From Undaria pinnatifida (lineage: Eukaryota; Sar; Phaeophyceae; Laminariales; Alariaceae): a DNA stretch of 64,000 bases. Positions within the stretch are counted from its first letter, which is position 1; every line of letters starts with the position of its first letter. The notes under the pieces are model-generated. The model did no database searches, had not been told where the DNA came from, and saw nothing but the letters and a program-made list of their open reading frames with translations. The translations under genes were made by a program, and so were the position numbers. This document shows, one piece after another, positions 1 to 9,485 of this stretch. Where the stretch lies: positions 4,718,976-4,782,975 of the forward strand of contig JABAKD010000001.1 in NCBI GenBank assembly GCA_012845835.1, given 5' to 3'.

Positions 1-203
1 AGCGCCTAGCAGCGTGGGTAGGTACAATTCGACGCGAGTCGACGAGAGAAGAAAATGCTGGGTTCTCCTCGCGGTAAAAATGAAGGCACGTGCCGAAGTG
101 GGGAGGGAGGAGGAGGGCCCGCTATGTGACCCCGGATCTGAGTTACTACTGGGAGGGAGCGCGAGAGTGGTGCGGGGATAATAAATGGGATGAAAAAAAA
201 TGT
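1..203. repeat. dispersed repeat, copy A
   Basis: This stretch is clearly related to 23481-23692 in the same orientation. Shared blocks include agcgcctagcagc at the start, gaaggcacgtgccg and ggaggagggcccgctatgt in the middle, and gggagggagcgcgagag towards the end. No long open frame or terminal repeat is visible. The window starts inside it, so its left edge is unknown. Confidence 0.7.
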
Positions 204-944
204 TGCAAAGGTATATTGTTATTACTACCAGTACATAATATGTCAATCTCTAGGAAATACGCACGGCACTATCAGCAGTCGTCATGGTAGAGACACTCTG
301 GATATTATCATGTATTGCGGGGACGCGTCCGATTCCGACAACGTGAAAGCACCCACGAAGCAAAGGCAGCAGACACACATATATATCTCGCCTTCCCGAG
401 AAAAAACAGAGAAGAAGCGCTACGCCAACCTCCCGTACGAGCAAAGCCACCCCCGCACCTATCTTAGACAACGCCGCCGCAACGAGAGATCGCCCTCCTC
501 TTCTACGTTTTCCTCCTCGCCCGCGACCACGCAGACCAATCAATGCGACAGCCTTCAATTAACGAACAAAGCAATCTTCCAAAACCTCGCCGGCTGACAT
601 GGCCCCATGTCGACGTTTGATGCAAACCGACTTTGCATCCTGTCGACTTCGAACCTCCATTGCCACGGGGACAGCAGTGCAGTCTCTTCATTAATGCCAA
701 GGCCTCTTTCGTTTCGCCTAGAGGCGACGCAGGTTCTCAATAATACTCTTTTCGGTATTTTTGTTTGATAGACGCCAACTTTTACTTGACGGCGCATTTA
801 ACATAGTGTGTGCCGCCTATCCTTGCATTCTTTGTTGTATAATATTACGTCATAATTCCATATTCGTATTAACTCTTGGCATTACTTTAAAGTTCAATGC
901 ATGCCAAATCGGACAGCTACACCTTAAGTTGTCGAAGTGCTATC
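204..944. other. no recognised feature
   Basis: Short open frames exist but none resembles a known protein, has a plausible splice context or shows repeat structure. I see nothing I can name here. Confidence 0.5.
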
Positions 945-1280
945 TACCCGAAGCATGGGCGCCGGCGAATGCCGGCACCCATGCGGAGCCCTTGTAAAAA
1001 TTAAAATACACTCCAGCTGTGAAATCGAATATTTTGTCGAAACTCATATTTGCAAGCTGTGTGTGATACTCCGATCGCGCGTATTACGGGTTGTGTGTCC
1101 TCGTAAAGGATATAGGTCGGCGACTCCCCTTGCAACTACAGTGTAGCTATCAGGGTCAATAAGAGGGCTCCACGTCGCGGGCGGCTGACGCCGCCCGCTA
1201 CGCTCACGCAAGGAAGATTTCAACTAAATACAAGGGCTCCGCATGGGCGCCGGCATTCGCCGGCGCCCATGCTTCGGGTA
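945..1280. mobile_element. small element bounded by GC-rich palindromic ends
   Basis: A 47-bp sequence at 945-991 recurs inverted at 1234-1280. Each copy runs between TACCCGAAGCATGGGC and GCGGAGCCC and is itself a hairpin around GGCGCCGGC. The interior (998-1160) is related, in inverse orientation, to 13190-13370. It also contains a second GC-rich hairpin at about 1163-1213 (gcggctgacgccgcccgc) that recurs at 5882-5935. No coding sequence is present. The layout suggests a short non-autonomous element, but no clear target duplication was found. Confidence 0.55.
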
Positions 1281-3405
1281 GGGCAGGGCAGCACTTGGAC
1301 GAGGATAAAGGAAAAAGGTTGTAGCTGTTCGATTCGACATTATTGAAGTTTAAAGTAGTGCTAAGTTCAATACAAATATGAGGTTCTAAAGATCATAATT
1401 TGACATTCCATGCCCATTCTTTGGGTATGAAAGGGTTGCACTCGACGAAGTAAGTTGTAGTTATAAAAAAAGTGAAGCTTAAATTAATGCCAAGAGCTTA
1501 ATACGAACATGAGGTCCTGAAGGTTTACTTTGATGGAAGGAAAACATATAAACAAAGGAAGCAAGCATAGGCGAAACACACTGTTATTAAAACCGCCGCG
1601 AACTAAAAGTTGGCCTGAAATGCCGAAATGAGAATTGAGAACCTGCTTCGCTTCGAGGCTTCGAGGCGAAAGGAAGGAGGACATGGCATTAATGAAAAAA
1701 GGTATCTCGGACGGAATAATGGTTGAAAATGTTTAATTTACGGAAGGAGAAAAGGAAGGCGCCGTTGATTGTGCCTTGGAAAACCCCTCGGTGTTTACTC
1801 CCACAGTAGACGAACAACTTACTATGATAGATCCTCCATGTTCGTCTCCAAAATATACGAACAACTCACTCACAGAAAAGAACTCAAGACGACACTGCAT
1901 GCCCTCAATTCAATTAGCTACTTCAATGTACGCGGCACTTACACTGGTGAAGATACACAAAAATGAAAAACGAATTATGCAGACATAGCACAAGGCAAAA
2001 AAAAGAATCTTTAGACAGATCAGTATTTGATCGTACCATAGTCACAAAACAGCTCTCCGACTCGGCGTGAGATACGCGATGGGTCCTCCGGGCTTACTTG
2101 CACAATGTACGAATAACTCACTTGGAGTGGAGCCCTAAAGGGGATATGGAAATGCCCTCGATCCAATTGGTACTTTCAACGTAGAGAACTTACACCAGAG
2201 AGAAGGCACGCTAAACTGGAAAGGAGGGATAATCGAACGTCACACAAGGCAAACAAAATAATCCTAGACCGGTACGAAATCGTACCATTATCACTAACAG
2301 CCCCCGACTCTGTTGAAGGTAGGCCCCAAAACAACTTATTACTTCTATCAATATATTAAACGGCACATCTTCATGGGGACGAATGCATGCCACCCACTGG
2401 TTTCTTCCGTGGATACTGTCGACTTTTACTACGACCTTTGCGTGGCGCAACTCGGACATATCGCGATATTGGTCGTTTAGAGCCGAATTATGTGCGGCTG
2501 GAGTTTTCGACGGCCCCGGGCTGTTGGGATATTTTCGCCATACGTGGTCCGCACATACCATAATGTCGCGTAGGTGGGAATTCCCACCTTCGCGATATTT
2601 TGTGATTTTTTTTTTTGGAAAGATGCGGTTTACTTGTTGTTCGTGCCTGTGGGAGAGACCAATGAGCCAAATGGCCAGCACGCACACAGCACATGACTGC
2701 CCAATAGCACAAACGACCAACCGCTGCACGTATGAAGCCTCCAGCGCGGCACCATGAATAACGAACGACCGCGGCAGCTGGATTAGCCCTTTGACAGACC
2801 GGGCCCCTGCTCTTGAGCCAGGGCAATATATATATATATATGTCTGTTGCTTGGTTTCAGTTCATAAGGGCACACCGCAGTAGTATTAGCTAGCTGGAGC
2901 ACAGCAGTCAGTTATTCCTCTGTGTAAACCCCCTTGCCTGCGTTCGTTCCTCGGCATCGATCGCATTTAGACTGTCTATCCCCAAGCTACCCCAACAGCA
3001 GTAACCACGTAAAGCAAAAGTCAAAGCATGACCCATCGCGGCTTCCGCGCGTTTATACTGTGGCGGGCAGTTGTTGCAGGCAACGTTTTCTAGCCCATGC
3101 CGTGCACGCCTCGTCTCACACCCCTGGCAGCTGGTGCCCTACGCTGCTCTGGGTCTCGGACGGGACGGGGCAAATAACGTTGCTTCGTCTCGTCTCGAGT
3201 CTTGGGCCCTTGATGACTCGAGTGTAGAGAAAACGCCATATTCAGTTTTAGACAGCACAAAGTGGTCGCTGGTCTCTGGTCTCTTTAATTGGTCTCTGGT
3301 CTGTTTTGTTGTGTTCTCGTACCCGGTACGTATACGCTAGCATTTTACTTGCTTCATACCGATTGTTTGGTTTACTCTGTCTCACAATCTGGATCTCCCG
3401 TGAAA
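1281..3405. other. no recognised gene
   Basis: There is a (TA)n run at about 2827-2841 and a perfect palindrome at about 2574-2587 (gtgggaattcccac). The longest open frames lack recognisable domains and look like chance frames. Nothing else is supported. Confidence 0.5.
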
Positions 3406-3664
3406 TTGCACGTACGTGCAAGGCTTTTTAGATTTGCACGAAATTCAATAGCGATTTATGTATGTCGGCTGCCTATGTGCAGGTCCGCACAAAACGACGG
3501 TTGCGCTGCCCAGACCAACCCGACCCCAGACCCGACCCTAACCCTAACCCAAACCCTAACCCTAACCCCAACCCAACCCTTTGTGAACCTCGAGGTCTGC
3601 TCTCGAAGTCGGCAGGGGCAGTACTGAGCTTACGTGCAAATCTGAAAACCTTGCACGTACGTGC
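3406..3664. repeat. fold-back element enclosing telomere-type repeats
   Basis: The arm at 3406-3440 (ttgcacgtacgtgcaagg...) is the inverted counterpart of 3633-3664 (...ccttgcacgtacgtgc). The arms share the palindrome GCACGTACGTGC and the block AGATTTGCACG. Between them lies a run of CCCTAA units and variants. No protein is encoded. Confidence 0.65.
3536..3579. repeat. interstitial telomeric repeat (CCCTAA/TTAGGG)
   Basis: The run contains about seven units of CCCTAA or near variants (CCCAAA, CCCCAA). It is preceded by degenerate GACCC units. It matches the TTAGGG-class telomere sequence used by many eukaryotes, including brown algae. It lies inside the hairpin at 3406-3664 and not at a chromosome end. 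Confidence 0.8.
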
Positions 3665-4373
3665 CTGGTGCACAAGTACACGTACGTGCAATTAAACACC
3701 TGGTGCACAATCTGTGACCAAACAGTAATAAGTTGTATATGCCACCGCAAAATTCCAAACATTATCGATTACCGTTTGGAAATGATGCCAATTTTGTAGA
3801 TCATCCAGGCGCTGCAGACATTAAGATTCAACCAAAATCTCCGAAATTCCTCCTCGACATGCGGTATTTTTGCAACTTCTCGCTTGTCTCGCTCGGCATT
3901 CGTCCGCGTTCACGTCGATGTGCGGAACGGACACGGCAGGGCGACGGGCTTTGGAGCCGCTCCCCGAAGGCGGCGCTCGAACGAAGCTATATTCGATGGA
4001 GAATTCCAGTTCCGCGAATCGCATACTTCGGCCGAGACAACAAAAACTCCTGACCAAATCCCTGACACCAAATAATGATTTTATATACCGTAATTGTGCG
4101 AGTCATCGCACAGGCCGGAGTCATCGCACATGCCGGAGTCATCGCACCCCTGTGCGTTAATTTTTCAAGTTTGGAATCATTTAATTCATTTTCCGCACAG
4201 GGGTCGGAGTCATCGCACCCCTGTGCGATGACTCCGATATTGGTGCCACCTTCGAGCGTGAGGTTGCATGCTGTGGCGTGTGGCCTCAGGATAAAAAATG
4301 TGCCACGATCCGTTTTTCTAGAGGTTTGTAACCGGGGCTCACCGCTGTTTGTAGCAGGTGCATATCATACATA

Positions 4374-4579
4374 TGTGGATACCAGTCCCTATTCCCTAGA
4401 TTGTATCGCCTCCTTATCACTATAATCCTTCAAGATCATCCTGGCTCCTCGAGGCAGACTCTGAGGTGTTTCCTCTTTGTTGACCCTCGAGCGTGCGGTT
4501 GCGCACATAACCCACCTCGGTATGTCTCCACACCTCCATCAGAGAAAGAGAAAACCTGCGAAGGGACTACCGTCCCACA
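4374..4579 (+). repeat. 5' LTR of the TRIM element
   Basis: This 206-bp repeat starts TGTGGATACC and ends GTCCCACA. It differs from its partner at only a few positions, for example near tattccctag versus tattccatag. Confidence 0.85.
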
Positions 4580-4654
4580 ATTGGCGTCGACGGCAGGAAT
4601 CGACACCTCTTATAAGACGCGCACGTTTGCACGTCTGAAAAAAGGGGGGGGTGA

Positions 4655-4860
4655 TGTGGATACCAGTCCCTATTCCATAGATTGTACCGCCTCCTTATCA
4701 CTATAATCCTTCAAGATCATCCTGGCTCCTTGAGGCAGACTCTGAGGTGTTTCCTCTTTGTTGACCCTCGAGCGTGCGGTTGCGCACATAACCCACCTCG
4801 GTGTGTCTCCACACCTCCATCAGAGAAAGAGAAAACCTGCGAAGGGACTACCGTCCCACA
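4655..4860 (+). repeat. 3' LTR of the TRIM element
   Basis: This is the second copy of the 206-bp terminal repeat. It is preceded directly by the purine-rich tract and followed by the CATACATA flank. Confidence 0.85.
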
Positions 4861-5569
4861 CATACATAAAAAACTTTCGCTTTTGTTATTTTTTATTCGG
4901 CGACCGCACCTAAAAAAAAAAAAAAAAACACCACCGGCCCTGCCACGATGCGGTGCTGACCTACCTAGTACTGCTGTACCTCATGCAACGGAACGACGGC
5001 AGCCGACAACTCAGTTGGGCTTTTTGTGTTTTTGTGCTGTGTGTGCTCTGGATGCGGTACGGACGAACCGCAGGAAGGCAGGCAAACAGGCAGCAGTGCC
5101 TATCAGTTTCCACCCTAGGGGTGTGTTCCGTGTAGCACATGGTAGAGTTAGGTATCGCACAGGGAGGACGTTCAAAAGGTGCGTCACCAGTACAGCAGTG
5201 GGGGGTGTGGTTTCCTCCGTATCGCACATACATGTCGGCCGCACAGGGGTGTGCGTTTACATCACAGCACGGCAGGGTGTTTGATTTGCTCGGAATCGCA
5301 CATGTCGGAGTTACCGCGCAGGGGTGTGCGTTCACATCACAGCATGGCAGGGTGTGTGATTTGTTCAGAGTCGCACATGTCGGAGTTACCGCACAGGGGT
5401 GTGCGTCAGAACGGGAAATCAAATCACTTAATTCATTTTCCGCACAGGGGCCGGAGTCATCGCACATGCCGAAGTTATCGCGCCCCTGTGCGATAAAAAT
5501 CAAAGTTAGGAATCATTTAAAAATCGATCGCACGGGGGTGCGATGACTCGCACAATTACGGTATATGTA

Positions 5570-6245
5570 TGAAGGGGGCAGAAAGAAGAGGCCCATGAAT
5601 TAGTGCAACTAGCGATTTGTTAATGCCAAGAGGTACTTGTGCGGAGAGCTGATTGCCCTGTCTGTGCTGTGCTGTATGTTGGCGATGTCACGTTTTGATC
5701 GGCAGTGCAGTAGTACGGGTGTAATTGGCAAAGACAAAACGGGAAGAGGACCGAGATGGAGGACAAAATCAACGACGAACGCAAAAAGACCAGTACACAC
5801 ACGTACTACCGGTACCTGGTACCTGGTACTTCGCCTAATACCTGCTGCCTGGCGGTACTCCGTTTGTTCAAAAGAAGGCACAGGGCTCCGCTTCGCGAGC
5901 GGCTGACGCCGCCCGCTACGCTCGCGCAATGAAGAATGCAACTGAAACATGTGAAGGGGGCAGGAAGAAGAGGCTCGTGATTATTTGGTGCGAACAGCGA
6001 AGTGATAATGCCAAGCGATGCTTGTGCAGAGCTAATTGCCCTGCGCTTTGCTGGGTGCTTGTTGATGTCACGTTCTTAACGGCAGTACGTGTGATATTTG
6101 CGGGGGGGGGGGCGGCATGGGGACCGAGAGAGGGCAATCAACTGAAGAAAGCAAAAGACGAGAACACGACACGTACATAATGGCACCTGGTACCTGTATC
6201 ATACCTGGTACTACTGCTGTATGTTCAGAAGAACGCACAGCGCCG
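5570..6245. repeat. diverged tandem duplication, about 370-bp period
   Basis: 5570-5890 and 5948-6245 share an ordered series of blocks: gaagggggcag, aatgccaag, gagagctgattgccct or its variant, gatgtcacgtt, accgaga and a run of tacctggta motifs. A GC-rich hairpin (5882-5935, gcggctgacgccgcccgc) sits between the copies and also occurs near 1163-1213. Confidence 0.65.
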
Positions 6246-6559
6246 CACGACACACACCGCAAAACGAAGGGCAAGGCACAGCACCGCACTATGCCGCGCT
6301 GCACTGCTGAGCTATATATAGCCGGGCTGACCTGAGCTGGGGGTGCATTGTTTGTGATCCAACAACGTAGTATGTGCAAATTTATCAATGGTACCGGTAC
6401 GTGGTATGATACTGCGAATGTTACTGGCATGTACAAACCAGTAAAAGTACCTCAAAGCACGCAGCATGGCGAAGCACGGCAAAGCGCGGCACCGCACGGC
6501 GCTGTGCTCTGCTGAGCTAGCGCTGCGGTGCGCTGCTGAGCTGAGCTGTGGGGCACGGC

Positions 6560-6765
6560 AGGGCATCGCAGGGCACGGCACTGCACGGCGCTGCGGTGCT
6601 GAGCTATAGCACTGCGGTGGGGTGTTGGGCGGAGCTGAGCTGCGATGATGAGCCAAACCGAGATCTCAGCACTGCACGGCGCTGCGCTGCTAAGCTATAG
6701 CACTGAGGTGGGGTGCTGGGCGGAGCTAAGCTGAGATGATAAGCCAAGCCCAGATCTCAGCTAAT
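6560..6765. repeat. tandem duplication of a GC-rich unit, about 95 bp
   Basis: Two adjacent copies share gcactgcacggcgctgcg, gctatagcactg, ggtggggtg and agatctcag in the same order. The preceding 6450-6560 is a degenerate GCACGGCAAAGC-type repeat. No gene is apparent. Confidence 0.6.
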
Positions 6766-6769
6766 ATGG

Positions 6770-7522
6770 TGAAACTTGGTGCACGTACAAACTACTGGTG
6801 GAACTCAAAGAAAAGCTAAAGCTGGACCGTGCCGCAAGTAATACACAGGCGGCAAATTAGCGGCAAATGGTAGGAAGTTCAACTTGCTGCACAAAAAGGA
6901 AGAAAAAATCGCGAAAAGTTTCAAAATCGTGTTGGCAGAAAAACCAAAAGAAAAACCAAAATTTGCTCGAAGCAGCTGAAAAGTCAAGAAACAACTGGCA
7001 AAACGAGCAGGAACAAAAATAATAAGGCAGAGCAACAAATCAAAGAAAAGCTGGACCGTCCGACCCCGGAGATGCCAGGGATGCACCAACCGAGCGCTTT
7101 CAGCAAAAAGATCCAAGTAAGTAAGTCTATACACCTTGCACATATGTAACATGAACGGGATGAGGGGACTATTCAAGAAAAATGCGTACCAGGGACTGCG
7201 TACAACATAACACTCAATTTGGTTCGATTGCCCTTTTTTCACTGCATGCCCGCGGGTCGTCACTCTGACAGCACCCCAGACAGCAGGCGCGTTCGTCTGT
7301 GCTCACGATTCCCGTGCGGTTCGTACGGTGCAGGCAGCCCAACCTCTGCAATTTGTAGCCGCGAGTTGGTTAGTTGTGGGAACGGGGGAACTCTATGCCG
7401 TTGTTGAGTGGATACCCGCGGCCATGTGAGTTCAGTTTGCACATTGGATCACTTCACTTGCGCGCCTTCTTCGTATCGTGCGTTTTTAGGCGGGAAAGCG
7501 TAGTATTTCCCGGACGAATTTT
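6770..7522. other. no recognised feature
   Basis: No domain, RNA gene or terminal repeat was recognised between the GC-rich duplication and the hAT element. It may be part of the first intron of the dehydrogenase gene, whose first exon was not located. Confidence 0.4.
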
Positions 7523-7544
7523 CAGGGCTTTTCACGGATCGGGT

Positions 7545-7870
7545 CGGGTCGGGTCGGATCAGCTGACCCGACCCGACCCGTGAGAATTTCGAGACGTCTT
7601 GACCCGACCCGACCCGACCCGCGAGAATTTCGAGACGTCTTGACCCGACCCGAACCGACCCGCGAGAATTTAAAAACCTCCTGACCCGACCCGACTCGAC
7701 CCGCAAGATTTTGAAACCTCCTGACCCGACCCGACCCGACCCGACCCGCAAAGTTTTGAAATGCTCCTGACCCGACCCGACCCGACCCGCCACATTTCGG
7801 GTGACCCGCGAGATGCGGGTTTCATGCGGGTCAGGTCGACTTGACCCGTGACATTTCTCACGGGTCAAAG
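7545..7870. repeat. left GACCC minisatellite array of the hAT element
   Basis: About seven units consist of (GACCC)2-4 followed by gcgagaatttcgagacgtctt or a variant. The array lies directly inside the left terminal repeat and probably represents subterminal transposase-binding repeats that have been amplified. Confidence 0.75.
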
Positions 7871-8261
7871 TCGAAAAGTCACGGGTCAAAGATGTACACC
7901 TCGGTCGGTTGCTTGGTCCTTGGTCCCTCGTACTTTTCCCAGTATGTCGTGTTCTCTGGTTTTTTTACCGGCATTGTTTGCAGCTGATGATTATGCCATG
8001 TGGTGTGCGCGCGAAAAATAGGGAAGAAACCGCAACCCACATGCATGGGCATGCCCGTACCGCTAGACCACCGGGTCGACCCGACGACCGACCCCGACGA
8101 GCGAGCTAGTTATAAGTTATAAGTGCAATCTCCGGCCCCGGCAGGCAGCCTAACTGAGCCGCCTCCGGCGGCAAACCCACATCTGGGGCGGTGGATCTGT
8201 CAGCAGGGGCTGCGATCCGCGAGGATGCGTTGTCTGCTGCTGGTGCTTGCTACTGTCAGGG

Positions 8262-8264
<3 letters not shown>

Positions 8265-8304
<40 letters not shown>
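8265..8304. repeat. (CTG)n microsatellite
   Basis: This run of about 13 CTG units lies inside the hAT core. A shorter run occurs in a related segment at about 8520-8545, so the core itself contains a diverged duplication (8125-8370 and 8410-8610). Confidence 0.8.
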
Positions 8305-8305
<1 letters not shown>

Positions 8306-8859
8306 CGACGACGACTGCTCTTCTTGTTTTTTTACGTTTGGTCACATTTCGTTCTGGTATGATCATTCTCGAGTTAGCTACTACTCCTGCTGTATCTATC
8401 TTCTGTCTTTGCAGTCTCCAGCCCCGGCAAGCAGCCTAGCTGAGCCGCCTCCGGCAGCAAGCCCACAACTGGAGCGGTGGGTCTGTCAGCAGGGGCTGCG
8501 ATTCGCGAGAATCTGGGGTCTGCTGCTGCTGCTGCTGCTGCTTCGACGACGACTGCCCTTCCCTGCCTTTTTATGTTTGGTCACATTTCGCACTGGTATG
8601 ACCGTAATATTACTATGTTGTTACGGCTTCTGCAGGTACGGTATTCGCGTCACACTGCTGTATGCCTTGGTACGAATAGCTAGGGGTACTGCCTGATGAT
8701 TGTTCTGCACGCTGTGATGACATGTGATCGGAGCATCGGCACGAGGGAGGCAGGAGGCGGAAATGTTTGCATTTTATTTGCGGACCCGCGGGCCCGACCC
8801 GCGGGGCGCCTGCACGGCATCAATGGCTCTCAGCAGTAAGTTTGAAAAAGGCGGATCGG

Positions 8860-9205
8860 GCCAGATCCGCGGGTTTGACCCGCGGGTCAGCACAAAACAA
8901 CTCGCGGGTCATTATGGCTTGACCCGCGAAGTGACCCGTATCTCGCGGGTCATGACCCGACCCGACCCGCGAGATTTTGAAATCCTCTTGACCCGACCCG
9001 ACCCGACCCGCGAGATTTTGAAACCTCTTGACCCTACCCGACCCGACCTGGAGATTTTGAAGCCTCTTGGCCCTACCCGACCCGACCCGCGAGATTTTGA
9101 AACCTCTTGACCCGACCCGACCCGACCCGTGAGATTTTAAAACGTATTGACCCGACCCGACCCGACCCGCGGGACCTCGAAACCCCCTTGACCCGATCCG
9201 CGGGT
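8860..9205. repeat. right GACCC minisatellite array of the hAT element
   Basis: Units of about 36-40 bp consist of GACCCGACCCGACCCG plus cgagattttgaaacctctt. They are the same family and orientation as the left array. Confidence 0.75.
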
Positions 9206-9485
9206 TGGATCATAACCCGTGAAAAGCCCTACGAATTTCGATTTTATTTGGTTTTTCGGATCTTCCTAGGGCTCCAGCACCTTTGTGTGACCACGGGCTC
9301 TAGATGTTTGGCAAGAGCTAATGTGAGACAACAACAACAACGACAACAATAGCACTCAATGTATTCCCATGCCGTGAAGGCGAGTGTAGAGAAAATACTG
9401 CTGTATAACATTCCGAATTCCTTGTCGACGTGTATATAAAAAAGTCGCTGCTACTGCTGTGGTAACCCGTGCCCCTCCTTGACAG

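Larger units (their letters stand above)
4374..4860 (+). mobile_element. TRIM: miniature LTR retrotransposon
   Basis: Two 206-bp direct repeats (4374-4579 and 4655-4860) begin TG and end CA. They enclose only 75 bp. Just after the first repeat comes TGGCGTCGACGGCAGG followed by a gaatcga block. This resembles the complement of a tRNA 3' end reaching into the T arm, so it is a good primer-binding site. Just before the second repeat is a purine tract (gaaaaaaggggggggtga), as expected for second-strand priming. The flanks CATACATA are identical on both sides, giving a 4- or 8-bp target duplication. There is no coding capacity, so it would depend on the enzymes of another LTR element. Confidence 0.85.
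4083..5566. mobile_element. non-autonomous DNA transposon with CGCAC/GTGCG subterminal repeats
   Basis: The left end ATATACCGTAATTGTGCG and the right end CGCACAATTACGGTATAT are perfect inverted repeats. They continue inward through GAGTCATCGCAC. A TATA direct repeat flanks the CCGTAATT core, compatible with a 4-bp (or TA) target duplication. Inside each end are clusters of the short unit gagtcatcgcac and of the palindromic unit cgcacaggggtgcg: 4095-4235 on the left and about 5230-5550 on the right. No transposase is encoded, so the element would need one in trans. A miniature LTR element is inserted at 4374-4860. The superfamily is uncertain. Confidence 0.7.
7523..9231. mobile_element. non-autonomous hAT transposon with GGGTC-rich subterminal arrays
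   Basis: The ends are CAGGGCTTTTCACGG and, inverted, TAGGGCTTTTCACGG. Both fit the hAT terminal consensus YAGGG. The flanks are CGAATTTT (7515-7522) and CGAATTTC (9232-9239), an 8-bp target duplication with one mismatch, as hAT elements make. Just inside each end lies an array of gacccgacccgacccg plus an A/T-rich spacer such as gcgagattttgaaacctctt: 7545-7870 on the left and 8860-9205 on the right, in the same orientation. The core (about 7900-8720) contains two related CTG-rich segments and no transposase. It sits upstream of, and possibly within an intron of, the dehydrogenase gene. Confidence 0.8.

Noticed and set aside
2383-2757. Overlapping frames on both strands around 2.2-2.8 kb
   Set aside because: No conserved motif on either strand. 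The palindrome at 2574-2587 explains similar text on both strands.
5179-5496. Open frames with repeated RGVRSHHS-type text
   Set aside because: The apparent protein repeat comes from the CGCAC subterminal DNA repeats of the transposon and appears in several frames and both strands.
4083-5566. CRISPR-like spaced repeats
   Set aside because: Unit spacing is irregular, units are palindromic and occur in both orientations, and the context is a eukaryotic transposon.
7449-7889. Open frames rich in GSGRVGSG and DPTRPDP
   Set aside because: They are translations of the GACCC minisatellite, not a gene.
8191-8439. Poly-Ala, poly-Leu or poly-Cys frames
   Set aside because: They come from the CTG microsatellite in different frames.
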